The notes below the pieces were generated by a model. It saw nothing but the letters and a program-made list of their open reading frames with translations. It had not been told where the DNA came from and searched no databases. Shown here piece by piece: positions 1 to 8,101 of a stretch of 64,000 bases of DNA. The position numbers were made by a program, and so were the translations under genes. The DNA lies in contig JBCAXE010000016.1 of the NCBI GenBank assembly GCA_038534195.1, positions 9,102 through 73,101 on the forward strand, given 5' to 3'. Source of the stretch: JAJFFW01 sp038534195 (GTDB lineage: Bacteria > Pseudomonadota > Alphaproteobacteria > Caulobacterales > Parvularculaceae). Positions within the stretch are counted from its first letter, which is position 1, and every line of letters starts with the position of its first letter.

Positions 1-213
1 GGCGCGCGCGCCGCCGTAGCTCGACAATTGAACGAAATCGACCGCGGGGTCCGCGCCGTGTTTGTAAAGCGCGCGCAAGAGATCGGACGCCATGATGAAC
101 GCCCCTGTGAGGACCGGCGCCATCAAGAAAGTTGCTGGCATGTCGCGGGCGATTTCCGCCGCCATCATGTCGATACGCGCCAAGACGTCGGTTTCAGAAT
201 AAAGCGTCCGCAT
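1..213 (-). CDS. hpt: Hypoxanthine phosphoribosyltransferase, N-terminal part (cut by window edge)
   Basis: Purine-salvage enzyme that joins hypoxanthine (or guanine) to PRPP in the cytoplasm. Only the first 71 codons are inside the window. The reading opens MRTLYSETDVLARIDMMAAE and continues through a segment VLTGAFIMASDLLRAL, which matches the conserved strand-helix of HPRT enzymes just before the substrate loop; the SSYGG that follows is the start of the flexible loop typical of bacterial Hpt. The PRPP-binding motif lies beyond the edge. The ATG at 211-213 is the natural start and gives the usual spacing to the conserved core. It lies 75 bp downstream of the zinc-ribbon gene on the same strand. 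Family call is fairly safe; the short length keeps it below certain. Confidence 0.75.
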   Translation of the reverse strand, partial: MRTLYSETDVLARIDMMAAEIARDMPATFLMAPVLTGAFIMASDLLRALYKHGADPAVDFVQLSSYGGARA

Positions 214-288
214 GCGTTGTTCCTCGCTGATCCCGGCGGAGCCTACCTTGTTCAATCGGGAAATGCGACAGGCGCTTTGCCAGCTGGG

Positions 289-1389
289 CTATTTCTCGAT
301 GGTGGGCTTCGGCGCGAAGGTCAGCGCTATTTCTGTCACCCCTTCCGGCGCCGGCGAGCGCGTCATGAAGGGCGCACGCCCATTAGCGTCGATTTCGCTC
401 ACATCCATTTCAAAGGTCCAGCGTGAAAGAAGCGCGCCTTTGGCGTCGAGCGCTTCAGCCTGCATCAACGGGGCCGGCAGTGTTTCTTCGCTGTCGTTAA
501 AGACTTCGCCGGTCAATTCGATTGTCGGTCCGACGGTGGACATGGCGATGCGATGTTCGATCGCGTCAATCTTCAATCCCTTGGGCGCAGCGTCGATCCC
601 TACGACGGCGTAAGCCACGCTGGCGTTCGGCCATTTATCAACAATATCGTCTCTGTACCGATAAGCGACGAAAATCGTAGCGAGGACGACACAAGCCCAG
701 ACCGACCAGCCAACAGCGCGCAACGGCGTCAGACGATTTTTCTCTCGCGATTCAGCGCGCCGCCGGGCTTTGCGCAGCGCTTTTTCAAGTTCTTTTGGTT
801 GCACATGCAGCGCTTTGAAGAACTCGTCATTGAAAACGCGCTCCGCGGTCTCATCGAGATCTTCCAGCCGCGTCAGCGCGGTGGCGCGGCGGCGGTCCTG
901 GCGCAGGCGGCGTCCAAATCCTTTTTCATACCGGCGTTCATCATCAACATCGTCAAAATCTGCATCGACGACGGAGGGCTCTTCGCGTGATGCGCTCGCG
1001 TGATCCGCTGGGGCGGGGCCTGCTTCCTCTGGCTGAAACGCCAGCGCTTCGTCAGGGCCGGGCGCCCCGGGCGGCGTATCTTCCGCCTCGTGATCCGGGA
1101 AGCGCTCCTCGGTTGCGGGTTTTTCGACGTCGCGCAGAGGCGGTTCAGGCTTCGCCTCGTCAGGGTCAACGATATCGAAGAGGGTGTCATCGTCGTCTTC
1201 GACCGGTTGTGCGGCTTGGGACGGCGCCGCGGCGGCCGGGGTTTTCTTCAAAAGCGCGCTGATCGGGGTCGGCGCGGGCACGAACCAGCTATTTTCGCAG
1301 ACAGCACACAGGACCGAGCGTCCGTCCGGCGAAAAGCTCGAATCCTCGACATCATAACGTGTAGCGCAACTCGGACAGGTAATTATCAT
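289..1389 (-). CDS. Zinc-ribbon (MJ0042-type) protein with DUF3426 C-terminus
   Basis: Predicted inner-membrane protein of unknown function, 366 residues. Residues 1-40 form an MJ0042-type zinc ribbon with two CxxC pairs (CPSC near residue 5, CAVC near residue 28). A long acidic, proline-rich linker follows, then a basic stretch at about 150-225, one membrane segment (GWSVWACVVLATIFVAYRY, about 230-248) and a C-terminal region of about 110 residues that resembles the DUF3426 domain. The arrangement ribbon-linker-TM-DUF3426 is seen in many proteobacteria, and in alphaproteobacteria it often sits beside ftsEX, as here (divergent, 14 bp between start codons). The shared short intergenic means the two promoters must overlap. 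The molecular role is not known. Confidence 0.8.
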   Translation of the reverse strand: MIITCPSCATRYDVEDSSFSPDGRSVLCAVCENSWFVPAPTPISALLKKTPAAAAPSQAAQPVEDDDDTLFDIVDPDEAKPEPPLRDVEKPATEERFPDHEAEDTPPGAPGPDEALAFQPEEAGPAPADHASASREEPSVVDADFDDVDDERRYEKGFGRRLRQDRRRATALTRLEDLDETAERVFNDEFFKALHVQPKELEKALRKARRRAESREKNRLTPLRAVGWSVWACVVLATIFVAYRYRDDIVDKWPNASVAYAVVGIDAAPKGLKIDAIEHRIAMSTVGPTIELTGEVFNDSEETLPAPLMQAEALDAKGALLSRWTFEMDVSEIDANGRAPFMTRSPAPEGVTEIALTFAPKPTIEK

Positions 1390-1403
1390 AGGAACGGAGA
1401 ATC

Positions 1404-2141
1404 ATGGCTTTGCTGCACTGTGGCGGCCCGGTCAGCAGCGCATACAAGGAAGAGCGAGTGATTGTCGGTTTTGAAGATATCAGCCTCGCCTATGAGGACG
1501 GCGCCGGGGGCGCGCCTGTCGATGTCTTGCGCGATTTGAACTTCACGCTTGATGAAGGGGAGTTCCGCTTTCTCACCGGCGCCTCCGGTGCGGGCAAGAC
1601 CACGCTGTTGAAACTGCTCTACCTTGCCCATCGGCCCACAAGCGGGCGCATGACGCTCTTTGACGAGGACGTGACGGCGGCCGACCGCGATAGTCTGCCG
1701 GCGCTGCGTCGACGCATCGGCGTTGTGTTTCAGGAGTTTCGCCTGCTCGATCATCTGACGGCCTTTGACAACGTCGCCCTGCCGATGAAAGTGGCGGGCG
1801 TTAACCAAAATTCATACGCAGAAGACGTAAGCGAACTCTTAAATTGGGTGGGTCTCGGCGATCGAATGCATGTAATGCCGGCGACGCTTTCCGGCGGCGA
1901 GAAGCAGAGAGTGGCGCTGGCGCGGGCTTTGGTGTCTAAACCCGATTTGATCCTCGCGGACGAACCCACGGGAAATGTCGATCCGGAGATGAGCGAAAAA
2001 ATTATGAAATTGTTCATAGAGCTTAACAAGCTTGGCGCAGCCGTGGTCGTCGCCACGCACGATCATGATCTTGTGGAGGCGCTGGACAAGCCGACGCTGC
2101 ATCTTGAAGACGGCGCGTTTGCGCCGGGGAGCGATCTCTGA
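1404..2141 (+). CDS. ftsE: Cell division ATP-binding protein FtsE
   Basis: ABC-type ATPase that pairs with FtsX at the septum and controls peptidoglycan hydrolases during division. Walker A reads GASGAGKTT, the signature is LSGGEKQRVALARAL, Walker B is LILADEPTGN, and the H-loop is VVATHDHD; the short P-loop-to-signature spacing is that of the FtsE/LolD group. The ATG at 1404 has a good GGAG ribosome site; a GTG at 1458, with AAGGAAGAG just upstream, would remove 18 residues and fits the family N-terminus (VIVGFEDISLAYE) better, so the true start is undecided. The stop lies 3 bp before ftsX, the usual ftsEX order. Confidence 0.93.
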   Translation: MALLHCGGPVSSAYKEERVIVGFEDISLAYEDGAGGAPVDVLRDLNFTLDEGEFRFLTGASGAGKTTLLKLLYLAHRPTSGRMTLFDEDVTAADRDSLPALRRRIGVVFQEFRLLDHLTAFDNVALPMKVAGVNQNSYAEDVSELLNWVGLGDRMHVMPATLSGGEKQRVALARALVSKPDLILADEPTGNVDPEMSEKIMKLFIELNKLGAAVVVATHDHDLVEALDKPTLHLEDGAFAPGSDL

Positions 2142-2144
2142 GCT

Positions 2145-3122
2145 ATGAGCGCTGATGAGCTTATTGCGGAGCGCTATGCGCCGGAGGACCCGAACGGCGA
2201 TGACACGCCCGTCGAGCGCGCCATCGCCAGTCCGCTCAAGCGCCTTGCGTCAAAGCCGCTCCTGCCGGAAGCGGGCGCCGGCGGCGCGCCGCTCACCGCT
2301 GTCATTGGCGTGATGTCGTTCTTGGCGACGATGGCGTTCGCCGCCTTTATCGTTATCGCCTCGGCGACGACGGCGTGGACGGAAGAATTGCGCACGGCGT
2401 TCACCGTACAGATTAAAGCGGCGGATGCGGAAACGATCGCCGCTAACACGCAAGAGGCGGTCCGCATTCTTCAATCGGTCGAGGGCGTCACGGAAGTCAG
2501 CGTGATTGAGCCTGAAGAAGCTGCGAAACTTCTGGAGCCGTGGCTCGGAAAGGGCAATATCGGCGATTATCTGAATGTGCCCGCGATCATTGAGGTCACC
2601 GCGAAGGATGCGGTGCGTGCTGATCTTGAGCTGCTGCAATCTCGTCTCTCCGCTGCTGCGCCGGGGGCGGTTATCGATGATCACGGCGAATGGCACGGGC
2701 GTCTTTCGTCCGCGGCGCAATCGGGCGCGTTGATGGCGTTTTTTGTCTTCGCGCTCGTCATGGGGGCTGCCTGCGCGATCGCGATTTTCGCGGCCCGCGC
2801 CGGACTGGCGGCGAATGAGAATGTGGTTTCCCTGCTCCATCTCGTGGGAGCGACGGACCAGTTTATCGCCAATGAAGTGCAACGCCGGTTCGTCATTCTG
2901 GGGCTGCGCGGGGCGCTTGGCGGCGCGGTAGTGGCCGTTCTGGCGCTTGTCCTGTCGGGCGCGGCGATGCAAAGCGGCGGAGAAGGGCGATTTTTTCTGC
3001 CTGATTTCGCCTTAAACGGATGGAGCGCCCTGTTGCTCCTCATCGCCCCGCTTCTTATTTGCGTGGTGACGGCGGTCAGCGCCCGCATGACGGTCCTGAA
3101 AAGCCTGCGATCGGCCTATTAG
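2145..3122 (+). CDS. ftsX: Cell division protein FtsX
   Basis: Membrane partner of FtsE, 325 residues. A cytoplasmic tail of about 50 residues precedes the first membrane helix (about 50-75, VIGVMSFLATMAFAAFIVIA), then comes the extracytoplasmic loop (about 80-185) that in relatives contacts amidase activators, and three more helices near 195-215, 245-270 and 285-310. The C-terminus ends in RMTVLKSLRSAY, like other FtsX/FtsX-like permeases. It follows ftsE by 3 bp and the pair is almost certainly translated from one message. The sequence is diverged, as alphaproteobacterial FtsX proteins are; the context with FtsE makes the call firm. Confidence 0.88.
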   Translation: MSADELIAERYAPEDPNGDDTPVERAIASPLKRLASKPLLPEAGAGGAPLTAVIGVMSFLATMAFAAFIVIASATTAWTEELRTAFTVQIKAADAETIAANTQEAVRILQSVEGVTEVSVIEPEEAAKLLEPWLGKGNIGDYLNVPAIIEVTAKDAVRADLELLQSRLSAAAPGAVIDDHGEWHGRLSSAAQSGALMAFFVFALVMGAACAIAIFAARAGLAANENVVSLLHLVGATDQFIANEVQRRFVILGLRGALGGAVVAVLALVLSGAAMQSGGEGRFFLPDFALNGWSALLLLIAPLLICVVTAVSARMTVLKSLRSAY

Positions 3123-3190
3123 CCTCGCTGGACCGGCGTGCGGGAAAAACGCTAAACTGCCCGCAAATACGTTGAAAGCGAAGGTGACGA

Positions 3191-3766
3191 ATGCAGCGTT
3201 TGGTGGCCGGGATCATACTTTTGGGTCTGGGTTGGCTTGGCGGCTTCGTCTGGTTTGTCGCAAGCATGCCGGGCGGCGCAAGCGCGCCCAAGGCCGGCGC
3301 TGACGCCGTTATCGTCTTGACCGGGGCGGGCGGCGACAGGATGCCCACCGGCATGGCGCTCATTGAACAGGGCGTCGGGCGGCGATTGCTGATTTCGGGT
3401 GTAAACCCAGACGTCTCGCGCGAAGAGATCGCAGGCTTGTGGCCTGGTGAGCGCGATGAATTTGATTGCTGCGTTGATCTTGGGAAGCGCGCCGAAACCA
3501 CGAATGGCAACGCGGTCGAAGCCGCCGCCTGGATCAGCGCCCATGGTTTCGACGAGATCGTGCTTGTGACGTCGGACTACCATATGCGCCGCGCCATGCT
3601 CGAAATGCGTGCTGCGCGTCCCGGTGCGGCGTTTATCGCCCATCCGGTGGCGTCTGTTTTTCTCGATACCGAGGGACGCCCCGCTTCGCCGGAAGCTTGG
3701 CGCGTGCTTGCGATCGAATATTCAAAATATCTGGCCGTCAGGCTAAAGACTTTATTGCCGGCGTGA
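3191..3766 (+). CDS. YdcF/ElyC family (DUF218) membrane-anchored protein
   Basis: DUF218-domain protein, 191 residues, of the SanA/ElyC/YdcF group linked to envelope integrity. An N-terminal membrane helix (about 5-25) is followed by the domain: AVIVLTGAGGDRMPTGMAL, then RRLLISGV, a conserved ETTNGNAVEAA segment and VLVTSDYHMRRAMLEM, which are the usual DUF218 landmarks. An AAGGTGA ribosome site precedes the ATG. It stands 68 bp after ftsX and 3 bp before plsC, so it is most likely in the same envelope operon. The enzymatic activity of the family is not settled. Confidence 0.85.
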   Translation: MQRLVAGIILLGLGWLGGFVWFVASMPGGASAPKAGADAVIVLTGAGGDRMPTGMALIEQGVGRRLLISGVNPDVSREEIAGLWPGERDEFDCCVDLGKRAETTNGNAVEAAAWISAHGFDEIVLVTSDYHMRRAMLEMRAARPGAAFIAHPVASVFLDTEGRPASPEAWRVLAIEYSKYLAVRLKTLLPA

Positions 3767-3769
3767 TCC

Positions 3770-4522
3770 ATGGCTTGGCCTCGTTCCCTGCTCTTTTTCG
3801 TATTTCTGTTTACGATCACGCCTTTGATGGCGCTGCTTTGTGCGCCGGCCCTCTTTTTCGGTGAAGGCCCTGCGCGCGCATGTATTCGTTCTTGGGCGCG
3901 ATTGATGTTGGGCGCCTTGCACGTCATTTGCGGCGTTCGTTATCGCTTGATCGGCGCCGAGAATATTACGAGCGGCGGCGCGATTATCGCGTCTAATCAT
4001 CAGTCGATGTGGGAGACGATCTCGCTGTTTGCGCTTCTCCCGCGTCCGGTCATGGTCTTCAAGAAAGAACTCGCGCGCAATCCGGTTTATCGGTTTTGGG
4101 CCAAGTATGCGGGCGTCGCCATTGACCGCACGGCGGGCGTAAAGGCGATCCGCGCGCTTTCTGAAGCGGCGCGCCATGCGATCAGTGAAGGGCGTCAATT
4201 CATTCTGTTTCCGGAAGGCACGCGCGTTGCGCCCGGGCGGACAAGGCCGTTTCAGTCCGGCGTTGCGGCCGTTTACAAAAGCGCTGGCGCCCCATGTGTT
4301 CCGATCGCCCACAATTCAGGCGCGCATTGGCTTCATCCGGGGCCGCTAAAGCGCCCGGGTGAGATTATAATCAAAGTGCTGCCGGCGATTGAGGCGGGCT
4401 TGCCGCGCAAGGAGTTTGAAGCATTGCTGGAAGCGCGCATTAATGCGGCGCGGCCGGATCTTGCATCCTCGGTCCGTGAGGAACCTTCCGAAAACGCCGA
4501 CGCGCCGATGACGCCCGCATGA
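3770..4522 (+). CDS. plsC: 1-acyl-sn-glycerol-3-phosphate acyltransferase (PlsC family)
   Basis: Inner-membrane acyltransferase that acylates lysophosphatidate to phosphatidate in phospholipid synthesis. 250 residues. N-terminal membrane helix (about 5-30); motif I is SNHQSMWETI, in which the usual HxxxxD aspartate is replaced by glutamate, a known variant in alphaproteobacterial PlsC proteins; motif III is LFPEGTR; a further conserved stretch reads CVPIAHNSGAHW. The stop overlaps the next gene by ATGA, so DUF2125 is translationally coupled. It could act on another lysophospholipid, since the family is broad, but the core acyltransferase fold is clear. Confidence 0.88.
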   Translation: MAWPRSLLFFVFLFTITPLMALLCAPALFFGEGPARACIRSWARLMLGALHVICGVRYRLIGAENITSGGAIIASNHQSMWETISLFALLPRPVMVFKKELARNPVYRFWAKYAGVAIDRTAGVKAIRALSEAARHAISEGRQFILFPEGTRVAPGRTRPFQSGVAAVYKSAGAPCVPIAHNSGAHWLHPGPLKRPGEIIIKVLPAIEAGLPRKEFEALLEARINAARPDLASSVREEPSENADAPMTPA

Positions 4523-5475
4523 CGACTTCAATGAATAGACGGCGCAACCGCGCGATCATCGTCGGCGGATTGGGCCTTCTTGTCGCGGTGCATGGAGCCG
4601 GTTGGCTTTGGGCTGCCGGACAAATGCGGCTGAGCGTCGATCAGTGGGTCTCCGATCAACGCGCTGCGGGCATGACGGTCACCCATGGTGATCTCAGCAT
4701 CAGAGGCTATCCATTTTTCTTGCGTGCGCACGCACCCGACGTATCCATCGCCGCGGCTGAGGGGTGGCGTTGGAGCAGTGGGGCGCTCGACATTGATCTG
4801 ACGCCGATCGCGCCGACGCAGCTGACCTTTCGTCCGCGCGGCGCGCAACAGTTTTACAGCGAGGGGACTGGCGCCTGGGCGATGGATGCTCAGCGGATGA
4901 AAGTTGTTCTCGCCTGGGGCGGCGACCTCCCGTGGAAGATGACGAGCTCTGTCGGCGGCGCGCAGCTTTCCAGTCGCGCAAATGAGTATGAAGCGACTTT
5001 GCAATCGCTGAAATTCACCGCTGCGCCGCACCCCGATAATCCTGAGGCGTCGGATTTTGTCGTTCGCCTCGACGCTTTGTCCGTAGAGACGGAGCGCGGC
5101 GTCATGGATGCGCCATTGCTCGACACAGAGATCACAGCACGCCTCGGCGAAGGCGACGAAGCGCTTTTGTTGCGGCGTTTTAACGCCGATGTGGAAGGGA
5201 CGAACGCGGTGTTGAGCGGCGAGCTCATGATCGACGCGGCCGGTTATGCGCGAGGCGTCATCGACGCCGATATTGAAAAACCGGCCGGTCTCGCGCGGGT
5301 TTTGGGAAAGCTTGGGGCGTTGCCGGTGGAAGATGCGGCGCTGGCTGAAGCAGGCCTCGCGATGGCGTCGCTTGCTCAGGGCGGGCGCATACAAGGCCCG
5401 ATTGTTTTTGCGGACGGGGCCGTCTCAATGGCAGGCGTTAAGCTTGGCGAAATGGCGCCGGTCATTTCACGGTAA
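4519..5475 (+). CDS. DUF2125 domain-containing protein
   Basis: Unknown protein of 318 residues, anchored by one N-terminal membrane helix (about 12-32, AIIVGGLGLLVAVHGAGWLW) with the bulk predicted in the periplasm. The text after the helix (MRLSVDQWVSDQRAAGMTVT) matches the start of the DUF2125 family, a beta-rich fold loosely like AsmA/YdgA proteins. Its ATG overlaps the plsC stop by 4 bp. It is the last gene of the rightward ftsE-DUF2125 run and is followed by a strong hairpin. DUF2125 proteins occur mainly in alphaproteobacteria, which supports the taxonomic call. Role unknown. Confidence 0.82.
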   Translation: MTTSMNRRRNRAIIVGGLGLLVAVHGAGWLWAAGQMRLSVDQWVSDQRAAGMTVTHGDLSIRGYPFFLRAHAPDVSIAAAEGWRWSSGALDIDLTPIAPTQLTFRPRGAQQFYSEGTGAWAMDAQRMKVVLAWGGDLPWKMTSSVGGAQLSSRANEYEATLQSLKFTAAPHPDNPEASDFVVRLDALSVETERGVMDAPLLDTEITARLGEGDEALLLRRFNADVEGTNAVLSGELMIDAAGYARGVIDADIEKPAGLARVLGKLGALPVEDAALAEAGLAMASLAQGGRIQGPIVFADGAVSMAGVKLGEMAPVISR

Positions 5476-5494
5476 TTCGCAACGCGCGCATAAA

Positions 5495-5520
5495 AAACGG
5501 GCGCCCGTTGGCGCCCGTTT
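5495..5520. terminator. Bidirectional rho-independent terminator
   Basis: Perfect 11-bp inverted repeat (AAACGGGCGCC at 5495-5505, GGCGCCCGTTT at 5510-5520) with a CGTT loop, flanked by A and T runs. It lies between two convergent genes and can serve both. Confidence 0.85.
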
Positions 5521-5542
5521 CAAAGATTTATTTGTAGCGGGC

Positions 5543-5974
5543 TTAAAGCACGCGCTCCTTAAGGTCTTTCGCCACGCGAAATGCGACTTTCTTGCTTGCT
5601 TTGATGCGAATGGTTTCGCCTGTGGCCGGATTGCGGCCCATGCGCGCCGCCCGCTTGCGAACTTGAAGAATACCGAGGCCTGGGATGCGAAGTTTTTTGC
5701 CTTTTTTCAGGTTTGCGCCGATCATGTCGACGAATTCAGAAAGCATCTCTTCGGATTGCTTTTTCGGAATCTCATAGGCTTCAGCGATGTCAGCGGCGAG
5801 ATGTTTCAGCGTCACGACGTCTGAAACGGGCCGCTTCGCGGCGGCTTTCTTTGCGGGTGCTTTGCGTTTCGCCGGCGCTTTCTTTGCAGCGGTTTTCTTG
5901 GCGGCGGTTTTCTTCGCCGGAGCTTTGCGTTTTGCAGGCGCTTTCTTCTTTGCGGTTTTGCGTTTTACAGCCAT
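5543..5974 (-). CDS. HU-type DNA-binding protein with histone-H1-like N-terminal tail
   Basis: Nucleoid protein of 143 residues. Residues 1-48 are a Lys/Ala/Pro tail made of KRKAPAKK- and KKTAAKK-like units, as in eukaryotic H1 tails. Residues 52-140 form an HU/IHF fold: LKHLAADIAEAYEIPKKQSE, then FVDMIGANLKKGKKLRIPGL and the DNA-arm signature GRNPATGETIRIKASKKVAF, with the conserved proline of the arm tip in place. Ordinary HU is about 90 residues, so the tail is an addition. An AAAAGGGG ribosome site precedes the ATG. It is monocistronic by layout: a terminator follows and 172 bp separate it from the next gene upstream. Tails of this kind are known at the C-terminus of actinobacterial HU; an N-terminal one is less usual. 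Confidence 0.92.
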   Translation of the reverse strand: MAVKRKTAKKKAPAKRKAPAKKTAAKKTAAKKAPAKRKAPAKKAAAKRPVSDVVTLKHLAADIAEAYEIPKKQSEEMLSEFVDMIGANLKKGKKLRIPGLGILQVRKRAARMGRNPATGETIRIKASKKVAFRVAKDLKERVL

Positions 5975-6146
5975 GACGGGGCCCTTTTAAAAATTCATCT
6001 ACATGCGATCAGAGCGAATAGAGTGGCCGTTGTTTACACGCAAGCCTTTTCGCCAAATTGTCAAAAGCGGATTCGGCGACAAAACGCAATGCGCGCTTAT
6101 GTTTTTTTAAATCATGTTTTCTTGAGGACAACGGCTGGAAATTGTT

Positions 6147-6500
6147 TCAGCCGTATAAAGCGTTAATCGAAGGGCCTTCCTGGCGTTGCTCGACGATCCG
6201 CGCAAACTCATCAACGTAGACCGCACCGTCGGGCGTCTTTTGAACCAGTACGATGCGTTTGTCTTCCGGATCACGCACGCGTTTGACGAAACCCAATATC
6301 GAAAGAGCGTCCAACGCGCGCGACACGGCGGGCTTCGGCACATTTAAATCACGCGCCAGCGCACGTACCGTATGCCGGCCAGGATTGAGGTACACCGCTA
6401 ACAATATGGCCCATTGGCGCATAGAAAGATCGGGGCCGTCATTGCGCACGGCGTCAGCGATAACATCGCGCCATGTGGAAAGAACGTCAGTCGTCGCCAT
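6147..6500 (-). CDS. MarR-family transcriptional regulator
   Basis: Winged-helix repressor of about 117 residues. The central part reads MRQWAILLAVYLNPGRHTVR, followed by the recognition helix in LNVPKPAVSRALDALSILG and the wing VKRVRDPEDKRIVLV, all standard MarR landmarks (the DxR of the wing is intact). The ATG at 6498-6500 has AAGAGA upstream; an upstream ATG at 6530 would add ten residues but has no better site. It lies between the M17 peptidase and the HU gene on the same strand. No obvious dyad operator could be seen in the short space upstream. Ligand and targets unknown. Confidence 0.85.
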   Translation of the reverse strand: MATTDVLSTWRDVIADAVRNDGPDLSMRQWAILLAVYLNPGRHTVRALARDLNVPKPAVSRALDALSILGFVKRVRDPEDKRIVLVQKTPDGAVYVDEFARIVEQRQEGPSINALYG

Positions 6501-6593
6501 AGGTCTCTTGAGTTCAAAAAGCGCCCGCAACGGGAGTATTGATCAAAATCGTCTCGAACGTGCAACTGTTCGCCCAATGAGCGCAAGCAGATT

Positions 6594-7961
6594 TTATGCA
6601 AAGCGTTTTGCGATCATGTCGTGCAAGGCCCTGATCGCTTGGGCTTCGCCGCCGGTGGGGCGTCCGGGCGCTGATTTCGGGCGCCAGGCGTAGATGTCGA
6701 AATGCATCCAGCGCGCGGCGTCGCGCACAAACCGGTTGAGGAATAGCGCGGCTGTGATCGACCCTGCGAAGGAGCCGCCCGAGATATTATTCATATCGGC
6801 GATCTGCGACGAGAGCATCGCGTCGTAAGGCTTCCAGAGCGGCATCCGCCAAACGGGGTCGGCGGTTTCCTTCGCGCTCAACGTCAATTCAGCGGCGAGG
6901 TTTTCATCATCCGTATAAAAAGGCGCAAGGTCAGGACCCACGGCGACCCGGGCGGCGCCGGTGAGCGTCGCCATGGAAATCATCAAGTCGGGTTCCTCCT
7001 CAGCGGCGAGATCGATCGCGTCCGCCAGGACAAGACGGCCTTCCGCATCCGTATTGCCGATCTCGACAGACAGTCCCTTGCGCGACGCCAGCACGTCGCC
7101 TGGCCGGAAGGCGCTGCCCGAAATCGCATTTTCGACGGCGGGGATTAAAATTCGAAGCCGCACGTCCAAGCCGGAACCCATGATCAACGCGCCGAGACCC
7201 AAGACATGTGCGGCGCCGCCCATATCTTTTTTCATCAGCCCCATGCCCGCCGCGCCTTTAATGTTCAGACCGCCAGAGTCGAAACAAACGCCCTTGCCGA
7301 TCAGGGTGACTTTGGGCGCGTCCGCGCGGCCCCATTGCATATCGATCAACCGAGGCGTCGTCGTCGAAGCCCGCCCGACCGCGTGGATCATCGGAAAGTT
7401 GTTCTGGAGGAGCGCCTCACCCGTTGTTACGCTAACGGAGGCGTTATGATCCGCACACAGCGTGCGCGCCGCCTGTTCCAGATTGTCCGGCAGCATATCG
7501 CCCGCGGGCGTGTTCACGAGATCGCGCACAAGCGCCACGGCGCCGGCCGTTCTTTTGAGTTGGTCAATATCGGCGGACGCGGGCGCCACAAGCGACGGCC
7601 CTTCGTTCGGCGCGGATTTATATTTTGTAAACTTATAGCCGCCGAGGAGCCAGCCGAGCGTCGCCATCGCAGCATCGTAGGGCGTCATCTCCTGCGCAAA
7701 AGCATAGACGCCGCTGCGCATTTTCTCGCAAACCGCTGCCGCCCAGAACGGATCAGCGCCGTCGCCGCATCCGCATAAAACGCCGCTTTCATCGGCGAGC
7801 ACCGCTCCGAGTTCACCGCTAAAGTTATTGTCTTTGGCGAGTGCAACCAAGGTATCAGGCGCGCCGCTCTCGCCGATATCGCAATCTTCTCTAACCGGAT
7901 AAATCGGTTTGGCGGCGCCATGCGCGCTCGCGTCAAAACGGATTAAAAGATCATTTCGCAT
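6594..7961 (-). CDS. M17 leucyl aminopeptidase family protein
   Basis: Cytoplasmic metal-dependent aminopeptidase, about 455 residues, the usual PepA length. The C-terminal catalytic domain holds LIGKGVCFDSGGLNIKGAAG with the metal-binding Lys and Asp, and the family signature NTDAEGRLVLADAI with its Asp/Glu ligands and catalytic Arg. The N-terminal domain is diverged, as expected. The start at 7961 is chosen for a GGAA site 6 nt upstream and because the 22 extra residues of the longer reading are basic and look untranslated. It is not obviously operonic with the MarR gene 93 bp downstream. Substrate range cannot be told from sequence. Confidence 0.9.
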   Translation of the reverse strand: MRNDLLIRFDASAHGAAKPIYPVREDCDIGESGAPDTLVALAKDNNFSGELGAVLADESGVLCGCGDGADPFWAAAVCEKMRSGVYAFAQEMTPYDAAMATLGWLLGGYKFTKYKSAPNEGPSLVAPASADIDQLKRTAGAVALVRDLVNTPAGDMLPDNLEQAARTLCADHNASVSVTTGEALLQNNFPMIHAVGRASTTTPRLIDMQWGRADAPKVTLIGKGVCFDSGGLNIKGAAGMGLMKKDMGGAAHVLGLGALIMGSGLDVRLRILIPAVENAISGSAFRPGDVLASRKGLSVEIGNTDAEGRLVLADAIDLAAEEEPDLMISMATLTGAARVAVGPDLAPFYTDDENLAAELTLSAKETADPVWRMPLWKPYDAMLSSQIADMNNISGGSFAGSITAALFLNRFVRDAARWMHFDIYAWRPKSAPGRPTGGEAQAIRALHDMIAKRFA

Positions 7962-8101
7962 GTAAGGTTCCATTAACACTTTAGCGGCGCGAAGGCTGCG
8001 CGGGAGGGCCGCACGTCGAATTTGCACTTACAGTTAAGCCTTTATTGAACACATTTCGCAATGATGCGCGTCGAGTTTTGAACCCATTGAGGAATTAAAT
8101 C

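Noticed and set aside
6033..6064. TTGACA (minus strand, 6059-6064) as -35 of the HU gene
   Set aside because: The nearest -10-like TGTAAA is 20 bp away, too far for a normal promoter, so no promoter is called.
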